Assembly: GCA_002428985.1 (NCBI GenBank)
Contig: DIYL01000059.1
Location: 50,872 to 114,871, forward strand
Reading direction: 5' to 3'
Origin: Anaerolineales bacterium UBA6055
GTDB taxonomy: Bacteria; Chloroflexota; Anaerolineae; Aggregatilineales; Phototrophicaceae
DNA: 64,000 nucleotides
Part shown: positions 45,927-54,959 of the stretch, piece by piece
Layout: the number at the start of each line of letters is the position of its first letter
How positions within the stretch are numbered: position 1 is the first letter of the stretch
Position numbers and translations under genes: made by a program
Notes under the pieces: model-generated
Databases searched by the model: none
What the model was told of the DNA's origin: nothing
Seen by the model: only the letters and a program-made list of their open reading frames with translations

Positions 45927-45964
45927 AAAACCTGTCTTTTGCTGGATGGTGAAAGCAGGTTTTT
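45927..45964 (+). terminator. Rho-independent terminator
   Basis: AAAACCTG..CTTT pairs with AAAGCAGGTTTT, followed by T residues, 25 bases after the ligase-like gene. Confidence 0.65.
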
Positions 45965-46008
45965 GCATTATCCTGAGGTCATGATCAGCTAACAATCGGA
46001 GCAATCAC

Positions 46009-46458
46009 ATGATACAAGGATTATTCGAGACCCACCTCAACGTCAGTAACCTAGAACAGTCCATCGCATTTTATCACAATGTACTCGAACTCGACTTTGC
46101 GTACGAACAACCCGCTCGTCAAGTCGCATTTTTCTGGATTGGCGGACATAATCATCACATGCTCGGCTTATGGGAAAAACCTGCTGAGGAGATTCAAAGC
46201 CAACATTTTGCATTTCGCATCAGTGTTGACGATATGCGTCATGCCAAACAACACTTACTCGATAAGGGATTAACCCCGCGCAATTTCCTAAATGACGACA
46301 CCCAAGACCCGATGGTATTTGCATGGATGCCAGCCGTAGCGATCTACTTCCGCGACCCTGACGGACATTCCTTAGAATACATCGCACCACTTGACGGCAC
46401 CCCAGACCCCAATTTAGGTGTCATCTCATGGGATGAATGGAATCAGTTAAACACATAA
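46009..46458 (+). CDS. VOC superfamily protein (glyoxalase/bleomycin-resistance fold)
   Basis: A 149-residue protein with the paired beta-alpha-beta-beta-beta modules of vicinal oxygen chelate enzymes. Metal-ligand candidates are His9 ('ETHLNVSNLEQSIAFYHNVL'), His in 'QSQHFAFRIS' and Glu in 'DPDGHSLEYIAPL'. The chemistry (isomerase, dioxygenase, thiol transferase) cannot be told from sequence. It is monocistronic. Confidence 0.88.
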   Translation: MIQGLFETHLNVSNLEQSIAFYHNVLELDFAYEQPARQVAFFWIGGHNHHMLGLWEKPAEEIQSQHFAFRISVDDMRHAKQHLLDKGLTPRNFLNDDTQDPMVFAWMPAVAIYFRDPDGHSLEYIAPLDGTPDPNLGVISWDEWNQLNT

Positions 46459-46473
46459 CCGCTGTCCTACACA

Positions 46474-47637
46474 TCAACCAAACAAGAAAAATTCAGGATA
46501 CTGATTAATCACTAAAGCAATAATATATAGAAGTATCCCTAACCCTAAAGCTGCCCACAACCGATATTCCCGCCAGTTGGATGCTTCTATATACTTACCC
46601 AAAATATAGAACAGCAAGAATGTACCGCCGACTTCTGTCAAAGCACCAATATCGAATAACTGCCCGACCAGTATCGCACCCACTCCAGAAATCACAGAGG
46701 CAACTTGCCAGAAGATATAACCAGACTGTGATTTAGACTGACGTATTCGACTCGACATCCACGTGAGTCCACCAAAAAATCCGTATGCCCCAATCCAATG
46801 GATACCAACCTCAAAGACCCAATAAATGCCAACGACTTCTCGTACTTCCAGTACAATATACGTCAGCAACAACAACAGGGATGTCACAATCACTTCTCTC
46901 CCAATCGAGTCATCTGTAAAGCCAATACTATTCAACAAGGCGGGTATCGCACGCGTCGCAGCAATAGTAGCTACAAAAACAACAACCGTCAGAAACCCAA
47001 TCAATTGGCTTTGATAACCGATAGCCGTCGCACCCCATACCACTGTCAGAATCGCATTTTGAGCAATAATCGGGAGCTTCACATCATCATATGTCAATTT
47101 TTTAACGTCATCAGGGAGTCGTCGTTGATACGAAAACGGCAATAACATCGCCAATCCAAAGATACCGGGTAATGCAACAAATTGGGAAGCGTTTGCGGTG
47201 ACGAATTGTCCGCCATAGATAAATCCGATACAAATGAGATAAAGCAAAATTTCATACACAGTAATCGGAATTAGTTTAAGTATCGGCACAACATACCGCA
47301 CAAACAATAACGATGCCGACAAAATAATGATAATACTCGCGAACACCCAGATAATGTTGACAAAGCTGAGAAAACGCCACCACGAAGGATCATCAAATAA
47401 TCGTGATTCCAATTCAAGGCGCGTGATCGGTTCGCCTGCAATCGTCGCCCCAATATCAAGATAATAGTCGCGTTGTACGGTTGCATCAGAATCCGTCAGA
47501 ACATCACGTGATTCCAAATCATCAACTGTATTTAACGCATAGTAAACATCCGTCAGTGTTAAAGACGTGACATCGTCTTGCGCATAACTATAACCGACCC
47601 AACTCAATAACAGAACAATCATAACAATATATCGCAT
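46474..47637 (-). CDS. Polytopic membrane protein with signal peptide
   Basis: A 387-residue protein from ATG 47637, preceded by AAAGGGA. A signal peptide ('YIVMIVLLLSWVGYSYAQ') leads into an extracytoplasmic segment of about 75 residues, then about nine membrane helices. 'VWGATAIGYQSQLIGFLTVVVFVATIAATRAIPALL' and the C-terminal 'GLGILLYIIALVINQYPEF' are typical. No transporter family is recognised. Divergent from the following gene. Confidence 0.7.
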   Translation of the reverse strand: MRYIVMIVLLLSWVGYSYAQDDVTSLTLTDVYYALNTVDDLESRDVLTDSDATVQRDYYLDIGATIAGEPITRLELESRLFDDPSWWRFLSFVNIIWVFASIIIILSASLLFVRYVVPILKLIPITVYEILLYLICIGFIYGGQFVTANASQFVALPGIFGLAMLLPFSYQRRLPDDVKKLTYDDVKLPIIAQNAILTVVWGATAIGYQSQLIGFLTVVVFVATIAATRAIPALLNSIGFTDDSIGREVIVTSLLLLLTYIVLEVREVVGIYWVFEVGIHWIGAYGFFGGLTWMSSRIRQSKSQSGYIFWQVASVISGVGAILVGQLFDIGALTEVGGTFLLFYILGKYIEASNWREYRLWAALGLGILLYIIALVINQYPEFFLFG

Positions 47638-47743
47638 AACAATGATCCCTTTACACTTCACTATGTGTTACAACACAATCATGGCATCATTGTTACTCAA
47701 TCAGATTATCATTACCTCAAAAGAAACAGTAGGAGAAGCACTA

Positions 47744-48232
47744 ATGGATTTTATTTCTCGAGGATTTGAATTGAGCGTCTCTCTGATAGATACAGGCGGT
47801 AAGACAACCAGTAAAAGTTATAATTTGCGGGCAACAGATTATGAAGATGTACAACGCGATAGTGACACAATCATAAACAAATTAGATGAAGTAACAGATG
47901 CGATCATTGTTTCATACAAAATTTCAGAAGTTTTTTACAGGAGAGAGTCACAATATCCAGAAGGATATGTGCGAAATACCAGTCGTGCGCAAATAAATTG
48001 TACGGCATCACCATCCAACAAGAAAATTAGTCTTGAAATACCCGCACCAAAAGCAGAATTATATCTGGGTCAACATGGTGCAAGCGCAAGAATAATTGAT
48101 ATTACCAATGAAAAACTGATTGCATACACCGATATTTTCAGAGAAGATGGATTAGCATTTCTTCAAAAGACCAAATACTCATTGATCCGTGTCAATTCAG
48201 GAAAGTATGTTAGTAAGAAATCGAATGGATAA
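47744..48232 (+). CDS. Hypothetical protein, beta-rich
   Basis: From ATG 47744 a 162-residue protein; AGGAGA (47731-47736) lies 7 bases upstream, which decides the start, although an in-frame ATG at 47681 exists. 'ELSVSLIDTGGKTTSKSYNLRATDYEDVQRDSDTIINKL' resembles small phage-like structural proteins (strand, 'D.GGK.T..Y.L..TD', helix), a likeness noted by eye only. No other phage genes are near. Confidence 0.5.
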   Translation: MDFISRGFELSVSLIDTGGKTTSKSYNLRATDYEDVQRDSDTIINKLDEVTDAIIVSYKISEVFYRRESQYPEGYVRNTSRAQINCTASPSNKKISLEIPAPKAELYLGQHGASARIIDITNEKLIAYTDIFREDGLAFLQKTKYSLIRVNSGKYVSKKSNG

Positions 48233-48434
48233 CCGATATATCTGTTCTTTGTGACCTTCGCATCTTCGTGGTTATTTTAGGAAACATTGCGTAGCACCAA
48301 TTATTTACGTTTCTTTATCCAGCTGATACGCATCAACATTGTCACAGCCGAACATCCACGCAAATCATGCCAGAAACTGAGAGTTAAGATATACTGATAA
48401 TTAGTAGAATAACTGATAACACACGGGCGGTGAC

Positions 48435-51383
48435 ATGGCTACTAAGGATCTCATTTTTCTGTCGTATGGACGTGGGGATGTCTATCCTAAAGGCACAGAC
48501 AATCCGGTTGAACGCGAGGCGCATTTTACAGTCGTTGAACGGGTCTATAAACATTTGCAACAGCTCAACATGACCCCGTGGCTCGACAAATTTGATTTGA
48601 CCGCAGATCGACCTTTTACCGACAGCATCAACGAGGCGATAGAACGCAGTCAATATATGTTGCTGTTCATCGGGCAACATTCGATGAATTCCGAATGGTG
48701 TGCGCGAGAATGGAAACACGCCCTAAAACATTGTGTGCCGATTGTCCCGATTTTATTAGAAGGTGATTGGGGCGATAAAGACATTCAAGAAGCTTATCCC
48801 ACTCGGATTTTGAGCACCAACGGCATCAACACCCTGCAATCCGATGGCACACCCGATAACGACCTGATGTTGAATCAAATTTCACAGGCATTATCCCACA
48901 CCCCTGCGCCTTTATCCGTCTCGTACAATGCCAAGAGTTTGCCCGACTGGTACATCGAACGCCCACAATACACCGAAGCCCTCAAGATACAACTCGCCGT
49001 CAATGACAAAGATTATAAAGGATCGAACATCGTCGGCATCACATCTGTACAAGAGACCGCCGCCTTACAGGGCATTGGGGGCATCGGCAAGACGACCCTC
49101 GCGCAAGCCCTCTGCAACGATTGTGATGTACGCCGTGCCTTTGACCAAATTTTCTGGTTGGATGTCGGACCGGAAATGACCGAAGATGATGTCTCGCTAC
49201 TCATGCTGACGGTCGGCAGTTACTTCAACGATGACGCGACTTACTATCAACGCGTTCAGACCGCACGCGTCCGCTTACAACAGCACTTTGCCGGAAAACG
49301 CACCTTACTGATTTTGGATGACGTATGGGCGGAGGGCATTATTGACGAATTTTCCTTTGCCAATGTCGATGTGCGCCTACTGGTGACCACCCGCGACAAA
49401 TCACTCGTCGAGGAAAGCCAAGCTGTGGACAAACTAAGTGAAACAGAAGGTCTGAAATTACTGGCGACCATCTTTGACACGCGCAACCCTGATACTAAGA
49501 AATTGAACGACGACCACCGCCAGATTGTGACATATTTAGATGGTTACACATTAGCGATTGAAATTGCCGGAAAATGGCTGAAAAAATATACATCAGAGAC
49601 CCCTGCCGATTATCTGGCGCGACTGTCCTCGGATGAAGCCAAATTATTCGACTCCCTCAATTTGAGCGATAAGGATAAAGACAAAAACCTGTCCCTATCC
49701 CTATCCCTGAGTTACAACGCACTCGACGAGGACGAACAACGCTACTTCCGCCAATTGGGTGTACTCGCCCCCGCCAGCACAATTGACAAAGACTTTCTAG
49801 AGCATCTATGGGAGATAGAAGACGGATTACGCCCCCTGCAAACCCTCCTTGATTTGGGCTTACTCGACGAAGTCGACGGACGCTATAGTCAACACGCCCT
49901 CATCCGTGCTTATGCCCGCCAAGCCCTGCGCGACAACAACGAATTTGAGGCTGTTTTTGGGCGCTATGTCGATATGATGACAGGACTTGCCAAAGGATTT
50001 GATGCGTTACCGATGGAAGAATGGACACGACTCGATCCCTATCTATCACATATTGATTATATCGGCGATGAATTGGCAGCACTATGGGCAGACGAAGACA
50101 AACGTACCAGTGATTTAACCGAACTAGCAGGCGAATTTGCTTACAGGGTGACAAAATACGTCTTCCGACGTCCGCTTGCCATCGTGCATCAAGACACGGT
50201 TACACTTCGTGGCATGAACTGGCTTGAGATCGGCTTAGAAGTTTATCGACAAGCACAAAATCAAGAACGTATTGGGTTACTTCTAAATGAAATCGGCGTA
50301 GTATGGGATGCCTTAGGCGATCGACACAGGGCGTTGAACTATTACCAGCAGGCATTGCTACTGAGACGCGAGGGTGGCGATAAGGCTGGCGAAGCCACAA
50401 CCCTCAACAACATCGGCTTAGCATGGAGCTCATTAGGCGAGGTTCGCAAAGCGTTGGATTATTACAAGCAGGCACTGCCAATTCAACGCGAGGTCGGCAA
50501 TAAAAATGGCGAAGCGGCAACCCTCAACAACATCGGCTTAGCATGGAGCTCATTAGGTGAGGTTCGCAAGGCGTTGGACTATTACGAGCAGGCATTGCCG
50601 ATTCACCGCGAGGTCGGCGATAAGTCCGGCAAAGCGGCAACCCTCAACAATATCGGCGGTTCATGGGATCGCTTGGGCGATCGACACAAGGCGTTGGATT
50701 ATTACGAACAGGCATTGCCGCTGAGACGCGAGGTCGGCGATAAGTCCGGCGAAGCCACAACACTCAATAATATGAGCTATATTTATTTTCAAAACGGTGA
50801 CTTACAACGAACGATTGACATTCAATTGAAAATTATTGATATTGTCTATGAGATGGGGGCAGTCGCTGATGAAGCCTTATATCATTTCAATATAGCAGTG
50901 GTCTATAGACAAATGAGCGAAATTGACAAAGCCATCCAACATGTGGAACGTGGACGCGAAATAATGGTCAAACACAACTTACCCCAGAATGCTGGCGGGA
51001 CTACATTGGCACAATATGACCAAAAGCTAGCACAATTCAAAGCCCAACGTGATGGCACAGCTCTGCCCGCAGAAGATAACGCACAATCACAACCTGATGT
51101 CATCGGTCAATTGGCGCAGATGTTACGGACAGAGGGTGAAGCGGCTGTGCGCGAAGCCCTCAAAGAAAACCCACCAGACGTCATTGAGAGAGTTATGCAA
51201 CAAGTTATGCAACGTGCGCAAGAAGAGTCAATGCGCGAGTTAAAACACATCCTCGACATCGAAGGTGAGAGTAAATTGCGCGAAGTACTGCAAGGTCATG
51301 GTCTACCCGATGATCAAATTGATGCGCTCATCCCCACGCTTGTATCGGGAAACATACATGACAGATCCCAACATATCAGTTGA
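48435..51383 (+). CDS. TIR - NB-ARC - TPR protein (NLR-like)
   Basis: A 982-residue protein. Residues 5-150 are a TIR domain: 'DLIFLSYGRGD', 'MTPWLDKFDL' and 'SEWCAREWKHAL', with Glu92 the expected NADase residue. Residues about 190-480 form an NB-ARC NTPase: Walker A 'GIGGIGKTTLAQAL' (from 213), Walker B 'LLILDDVW' (about 290) and 'LLVTTRD'. The rest has at least four TPR units whose DNA repeats with a 120-base period at 50310-50770, plus a charged helical C-terminus. NLR-like bacterial proteins of this plan are proposed antiphage sensors that deplete NAD+ on activation. The stop overlaps the next gene's start. Confidence 0.9.
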   Translation: MATKDLIFLSYGRGDVYPKGTDNPVEREAHFTVVERVYKHLQQLNMTPWLDKFDLTADRPFTDSINEAIERSQYMLLFIGQHSMNSEWCAREWKHALKHCVPIVPILLEGDWGDKDIQEAYPTRILSTNGINTLQSDGTPDNDLMLNQISQALSHTPAPLSVSYNAKSLPDWYIERPQYTEALKIQLAVNDKDYKGSNIVGITSVQETAALQGIGGIGKTTLAQALCNDCDVRRAFDQIFWLDVGPEMTEDDVSLLMLTVGSYFNDDATYYQRVQTARVRLQQHFAGKRTLLILDDVWAEGIIDEFSFANVDVRLLVTTRDKSLVEESQAVDKLSETEGLKLLATIFDTRNPDTKKLNDDHRQIVTYLDGYTLAIEIAGKWLKKYTSETPADYLARLSSDEAKLFDSLNLSDKDKDKNLSLSLSLSYNALDEDEQRYFRQLGVLAPASTIDKDFLEHLWEIEDGLRPLQTLLDLGLLDEVDGRYSQHALIRAYARQALRDNNEFEAVFGRYVDMMTGLAKGFDALPMEEWTRLDPYLSHIDYIGDELAALWADEDKRTSDLTELAGEFAYRVTKYVFRRPLAIVHQDTVTLRGMNWLEIGLEVYRQAQNQERIGLLLNEIGVVWDALGDRHRALNYYQQALLLRREGGDKAGEATTLNNIGLAWSSLGEVRKALDYYKQALPIQREVGNKNGEAATLNNIGLAWSSLGEVRKALDYYEQALPIHREVGDKSGKAATLNNIGGSWDRLGDRHKALDYYEQALPLRREVGDKSGEATTLNNMSYIYFQNGDLQRTIDIQLKIIDIVYEMGAVADEALYHFNIAVVYRQMSEIDKAIQHVERGREIMVKHNLPQNAGGTTLAQYDQKLAQFKAQRDGTALPAEDNAQSQPDVIGQLAQMLRTEGEAAVREALKENPPDVIERVMQQVMQRAQEESMRELKHILDIEGESKLREVLQGHGLPDDQIDALIPTLVSGNIHDRSQHIS
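50310..50770 (+). repeat. 120-base tandem repeats encoding TPR units
   Basis: Roughly four near-identical units inside the TIR-NB-ARC-TPR gene. Each encodes a 40-residue TPR-like unit ('ALDYYEQALPIxREVGDKSGEAATLNNIGxxW'). The DNA identity is high, pointing to recent expansion or gene conversion. Confidence 0.75.
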
Positions 51384-51658
51384 CGCTCCCACCGAACACG
51401 GTCAATCAACTTTGTCTAAACACCGTCACCTTCAAAACACAAGCCACCGATGATCTTGACCAATGGCGCACGCAAGCAAAAAAAATCCGCGATGATTGGG
51501 TAGGTCGCGGTGATGATTGGACACAAGAAGTCGCCTTCATGGATGCACTACTCGCCATCCTCGATGATACCGAGCCAACAATCCCTGATGATAACCCCTA
51601 TGCTGAGGCAGTTCAGGCGGTGCAAGAATTAATCGCGGAATATGACGAGACAGAATAG
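51380..51658 (+). CDS. Small acidic protein coupled to the TIR-NB-ARC-TPR gene
   Basis: A 92-residue protein starting at TTG 51380, which overlaps the TIR gene's TGA (TTGA), so translation is probably coupled. It is acidic with two predicted helices ('DDLDQWRTQAKKIRDDWVGRGDDWTQEVAFMDALLAIL', 'EAVQAVQELIAEY'). It lacks an ATG in frame upstream, and I do not recognise a family. It could be an accessory or regulator of the TIR protein. Confidence 0.55.
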   Translation: MTLPPNTVNQLCLNTVTFKTQATDDLDQWRTQAKKIRDDWVGRGDDWTQEVAFMDALLAILDDTEPTIPDDNPYAEAVQAVQELIAEYDETE

Positions 51659-51676
51659 ATCGCTCTGTACCGCAAA

Positions 51677-51711
51677 ATAAAAAGGAGACTGCCGTTTGAC
51701 AGTCCCCTTTG
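51677..51711. terminator. Bidirectional terminator between TIR locus and groEL
   Basis: AAAGGAGACTG pairs with CAGTCCCCTTT (one mismatch) over an 8-base loop, with an A-run to the left and T-run to the right. It serves convergent transcripts. Confidence 0.65.
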
Positions 51712-51748
51712 GAATTTCTAGGTTGTGATGTGTTGGCAAAAAGCCAGA

Positions 51749-53398
51749 TTACATCATGCCACCCATACCACCCATACCACCCATGTCTGGCATTGGAGGT
51801 GCGGATTCTTCTGGGACATCGGTGATGAGTGCTTCTGTAGTGAGAATCATTGCTGCGATGGACGCTGCATTTTCAACTGCACCACGGGTCACTTTTGCAG
51901 GATCAGGGATACCTGCTTCAATCATATCACCATATTCACCACTCATGACATTGAAGCCAATGCGGTGGTTGTCACCTTCAGCTTGTGCACGGCGTACGTT
52001 TTGGATGATGACTGCGCCATCTTCACCAGCATTTGCTGCGATTTTACGCATTGGGACTTCCAATGCACGACGCATAATTTGGATACCTGTGTTTTCATCA
52101 GGAATTTCGAGGCTTTCACCGTCGAGTGCTGCAACAGCGTTAACAAGTGCAACACCACCACCTGGAACGATACCTTGTTCAACCGCTGCACGGGTTGCGC
52201 TAAGTGCATCTTCTACGCGGTGTTTCTTTTCTTTCAATTCAGTTTCGGTTGCTGCACCAACGCGGATAACAGCTACACCACCACTGAGTTTTGCAAGACG
52301 TTCTTGCAATTTTTCACGATCATAGTCGCTGGTGCTGTTGTCGATTTCACGGCGGATTTCGTCGATGCGACCTGCGATTGCATCTTCTTCACCTGCGCCG
52401 TCAACAACAACTGTGTTGTCCTTGGAGCTAACAACTTTTGCTGCACGACCGAGGTCTTGCACAGTTGCGCTGTCGAGTTTACGTCCGGTTTCTTCGCTGA
52501 TGACAGTACCACCGGTCAAAACAGCGATGTCGCGGAGCATTGCTTTACGACGGTCACCGAAGCCAGGAGCTTTTACAGCGAGAACGTTGATTGCGCCACG
52601 GAGTTTGTTAACAACCATGGTTGCGAGTGCTTCGCCGTCAACATCTTCAGCGATGATAACGAGTTCACGTTTACCAAGTTGGTGGAGTTTTTCCAACAAT
52701 GGGATGATGTCTTGTGCGGAGCTAACTTTTTTGTCGTGAATCAAGATGTATGGTTCATCAACAACAGCTTCCATGCTTTCGCTATCAGTTACGAAGTATG
52801 GGCTGATGTAACCACGGTCGAATTGCATACCTTCTACATATTCGGTTTCAAATTCGAGGCCACGGCTTTCTTCAACAGTGACAACACCGTCTTTACCAAC
52901 TTTGTCCATAACTTCTGCAATCAAGTTACCGATTTCGGAATCTTGTGCGGAAACGCTAGCAACGTTAGCAATTTCTTCTTTGGTTTCGATTGGGGTTGCT
53001 TGTTCAAGGATGTTATCAGCAACGATGTTTGCTGCGTGTATGATGCCTTTTTTCAAGAGCATTGGGTTTGCGCCTGCAGCAACATTTTTCAAGCCTTCGC
53101 TAACGATAGCTTGTGCAAGTACAGTTGCGGTTGTTGTACCATCACCAGCGATATCGTTGGTTTTGGTTGCAGCTTCTTTAAGCAACTGTGCGCCCATGTT
53201 TTCATATGGATCTTCAAGTTCGATTTCTTTTGCTACGGTTACACCGTCATGGGTAACAGTTGGAGCGCCGAATTTTTTATCGAGTGCTACGTTACGGCCT
53301 TTTGGACCGAGTGTTGTGCTAACTGCGTTTGCAACTTTATCTACGCCAGCTTGTAGTTTGCGGCGTGCATCTTCGCGGAATACGAGTTGTTTTGCCAT
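51749..53398 (-). CDS. groEL: 60 kDa chaperonin GroEL
   Basis: A 549-residue group I chaperonin subunit that folds proteins in ATP-driven double rings with GroES. Hallmarks: 'TLGPKGRNVALDKKFGAPTVTHDGVTVAKEI', 'AGDGTTTATVLAQAIV' (ATP site), 'IRREIDNSTSDYDREKLQERLAKLSGGVAVI' and the C-terminal GGM tail ('GGMGGMGGMM'). It follows groES by 79 bases. Codon use is highly biased, which leaves a long open frame on the other strand. Confidence 0.98.
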   Translation of the reverse strand: MAKQLVFREDARRKLQAGVDKVANAVSTTLGPKGRNVALDKKFGAPTVTHDGVTVAKEIELEDPYENMGAQLLKEAATKTNDIAGDGTTTATVLAQAIVSEGLKNVAAGANPMLLKKGIIHAANIVADNILEQATPIETKEEIANVASVSAQDSEIGNLIAEVMDKVGKDGVVTVEESRGLEFETEYVEGMQFDRGYISPYFVTDSESMEAVVDEPYILIHDKKVSSAQDIIPLLEKLHQLGKRELVIIAEDVDGEALATMVVNKLRGAINVLAVKAPGFGDRRKAMLRDIAVLTGGTVISEETGRKLDSATVQDLGRAAKVVSSKDNTVVVDGAGEEDAIAGRIDEIRREIDNSTSDYDREKLQERLAKLSGGVAVIRVGAATETELKEKKHRVEDALSATRAAVEQGIVPGGGVALVNAVAALDGESLEIPDENTGIQIMRRALEVPMRKIAANAGEDGAVIIQNVRRAQAEGDNHRIGFNVMSGEYGDMIEAGIPDPAKVTRGAVENAASIAAMILTTEALITDVPEESAPPMPDMGGMGGMGGMM

Positions 53399-53477
53399 TA
53401 TTTCCTCCAGATGGTCTTTCTAATATCGTATGTGTTCGGGTTTATGAAGCAAAAAATCCTCAGATTGTAGGATTTAA

Positions 53478-53783
53478 TTACTCTACGTCTACAATGCCGA
53501 GGATGTCGGTTTCTTTCATGATGAGCATCTTCTTGCCATCAAGCTTTACTTCGGTACCTGCATATTTAGCGAAGAGAACGCGGTCACCTTCGGAAACATC
53601 CATTGGGATGCGGTTTTCGCCATCTTCGTCAAATTTACCAGGACCAGCAGCACGGACGATGCCTTGTTGTGGTTTTTCTTTTGCAGTTTCTGGTAGGACA
53701 AATGCGCCACCAGCAAAAGTTTCTTCGGATTCTACAGGTTCGACCAATACACGGTCGTGGAGTGGGCGGATATTAACTGCCAT
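53478..53783 (-). CDS. groES: 10 kDa co-chaperonin GroES
   Basis: A 101-residue co-chaperonin that caps the GroEL ring. Key blocks are 'IRPLHDRVLVEPVE', the mobile loop 'SEETFAGGAFVLPE', 'GIVRAAGPGKFDEDG', 'VSEGDRVLFAKYAGTEVKLDGKKMLIMKETDILGIV'. First gene of the groES-groEL operon, with a CIRCE operator upstream. Confidence 0.98.
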   Translation of the reverse strand: MAVNIRPLHDRVLVEPVESEETFAGGAFVLPETAKEKPQQGIVRAAGPGKFDEDGENRIPMDVSEGDRVLFAKYAGTEVKLDGKKMLIMKETDILGIVDVE

Positions 53784-53846
53784 TGTCTTTACCCTTCTTA
53801 TCTAGAGATACATTAGGTTAATTATTGGTATCAGCGTACAAATGTT

Positions 53847-53873
53847 TTAGCACTCTATATATATGACTGCTAA
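53847..53873 (-). promoter_or_regulatory. CIRCE operator (HrcA site)
   Basis: TTAGCACTC, 9-base spacer, GACTGCTAA: one arm is perfect and the other has one mismatch to the inverted-repeat consensus TTAGCACTC-N9-GAGTGCTAA. It lies 64 bases before groES, implying HrcA repression relieved by heat. The rest of the 53784-54094 gap is AT-rich and holds no gene. Confidence 0.85.
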
Positions 53874-54094
53874 TTTAACAACGACAATTTATCATAGTCC
53901 CGGATTTGAGTCAATAGATTTAGCAGAAATATAATGTTTTTGCTAGAAATTTAAATATGATTCTTATAAACAAATTTATAAACAGTTATTTTGTACATTT
54001 CAGACAAGTTTTTTATGACGTTAATTGTTTATAGATTAAATTCATGTTACTTTGATACAAAATAGACAATCTATATCAATTAGTTAGGTAAAAA

Positions 54095-54484
54095 ATGAAA
54101 AATTATGAGATCGAGTGGCTCGTAGAAGATCATGTGATACTAATAAAATCATATCATATCGACATGAGTAGTTTAGAAGATATGATTCAAGAAGTTCATG
54201 GAATGGTGGAGATGTCGGAACGCCCCTTAGTACACACAATTTGGGATACACTTGATCAAAATGTTTACCCAAAACAAATAAATAAAATCTTTGAAATTGT
54301 CAAACCCATGCTTACTAATGAACGCTTTGGATGGATGCTTGTACTTGTAGAAAATCCGATGATTAAATTTTTATCACAAGTTGGAACGAGCCCATTTCGT
54401 GTTCGCTATCGCACATTTAATAATTTGGATGAAGCGATGATATTCTTACAAGAGCGTGATGTAACTCTCCCAGGGCAGAATTAA
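54095..54484 (+). CDS. STAS/SpoIIAA-like small protein (paralogue family)
   Basis: A 129-residue protein: 'YEIEWLVEDHVILIKSYHIDMSSLEDMIQEV', 'RPLVHTIWDTLDQNVYP', 'RFGWMLVLVENPMIKFLSQ' and 'RVRYRTFNNLDEAMIFLQERDVTLP'. It is clearly paralogous to 55780 and to the pseudogene right after it. Strand-helix pattern suggests a STAS-like fold. Function unknown. Confidence 0.68.
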   Translation: MKNYEIEWLVEDHVILIKSYHIDMSSLEDMIQEVHGMVEMSERPLVHTIWDTLDQNVYPKQINKIFEIVKPMLTNERFGWMLVLVENPMIKFLSQVGTSPFRVRYRTFNNLDEAMIFLQERDVTLPGQN

Positions 54485-54549
54485 CTGAGACATTAATTTA
54501 CACATAGGCATGTTTTGCTCTTCTATCAACAATCAAAGTGATAAGGTAA

Positions 54550-54783
54550 AACTACGAGATAAGCTGGTTAGTTAAAGATCATGCCATATATATCAAAATA
54601 TAACATATCATCTTGACTTGGACAGCTTGAATCATATGGTTCACAAGAGCTATGCAATATGGTCACGTCATCGGACTTACTATTGATACATACAAAACAG
54701 CCGAAGAAGGCAAGCAGTTTCTTCAACAACAAGATACGACACTCCCAAGTCTGCTAGAAGATGACACAACATCTGCACAATAA
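54550..54783 (+). pseudogene. Decayed STAS-like paralogue
   Basis: Translation from 54550 gives NYEISWLVKDHAIYIKI then a stop; the same frame resumes YHLDLDSLNHMVHK, matching the N-terminal third of the intact gene at 54095. After a deletion and a frame change, 'TAEEGKQFLQQQDTTLPSL' matches the C-terminal block of 55780, ending at TAA 54781. The middle third is missing. This is a broken member of the local family; the rest of the 54485-54959 gap holds nothing else seen. Confidence 0.7.
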
Positions 54784-54959
54784 CCATTCTTACACACGCT
54801 AATACATTCCACACGTCTATGCTCTGTACTCGCTAGGTATTGTATTATGTCGCGGCTTTACGCTCACAAGTCACACACGAACAACTCCAATCAAGAAATG
54901 TCTGCAACGGGTTCATTGTTGCGTGAAACGATGTAATATGTACAATCTGTTTAGAGATT

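Noticed and set aside
45927..45964. tRNA-like fold after the ligase gene
   Set aside because: It has no cloverleaf or T-loop consensus; it is a simple terminator.
50310..50770. CRISPR-like array
   Set aside because: The 120-base repeats are contiguous, in frame and encode TPR units; there are no spacers.
51725..53356. A 543-codon open frame antisense to groEL
   Set aside because: It mirrors groEL's biased codons, has an improbable Cys/Phe/Thr-rich composition, and lacks any family likeness.
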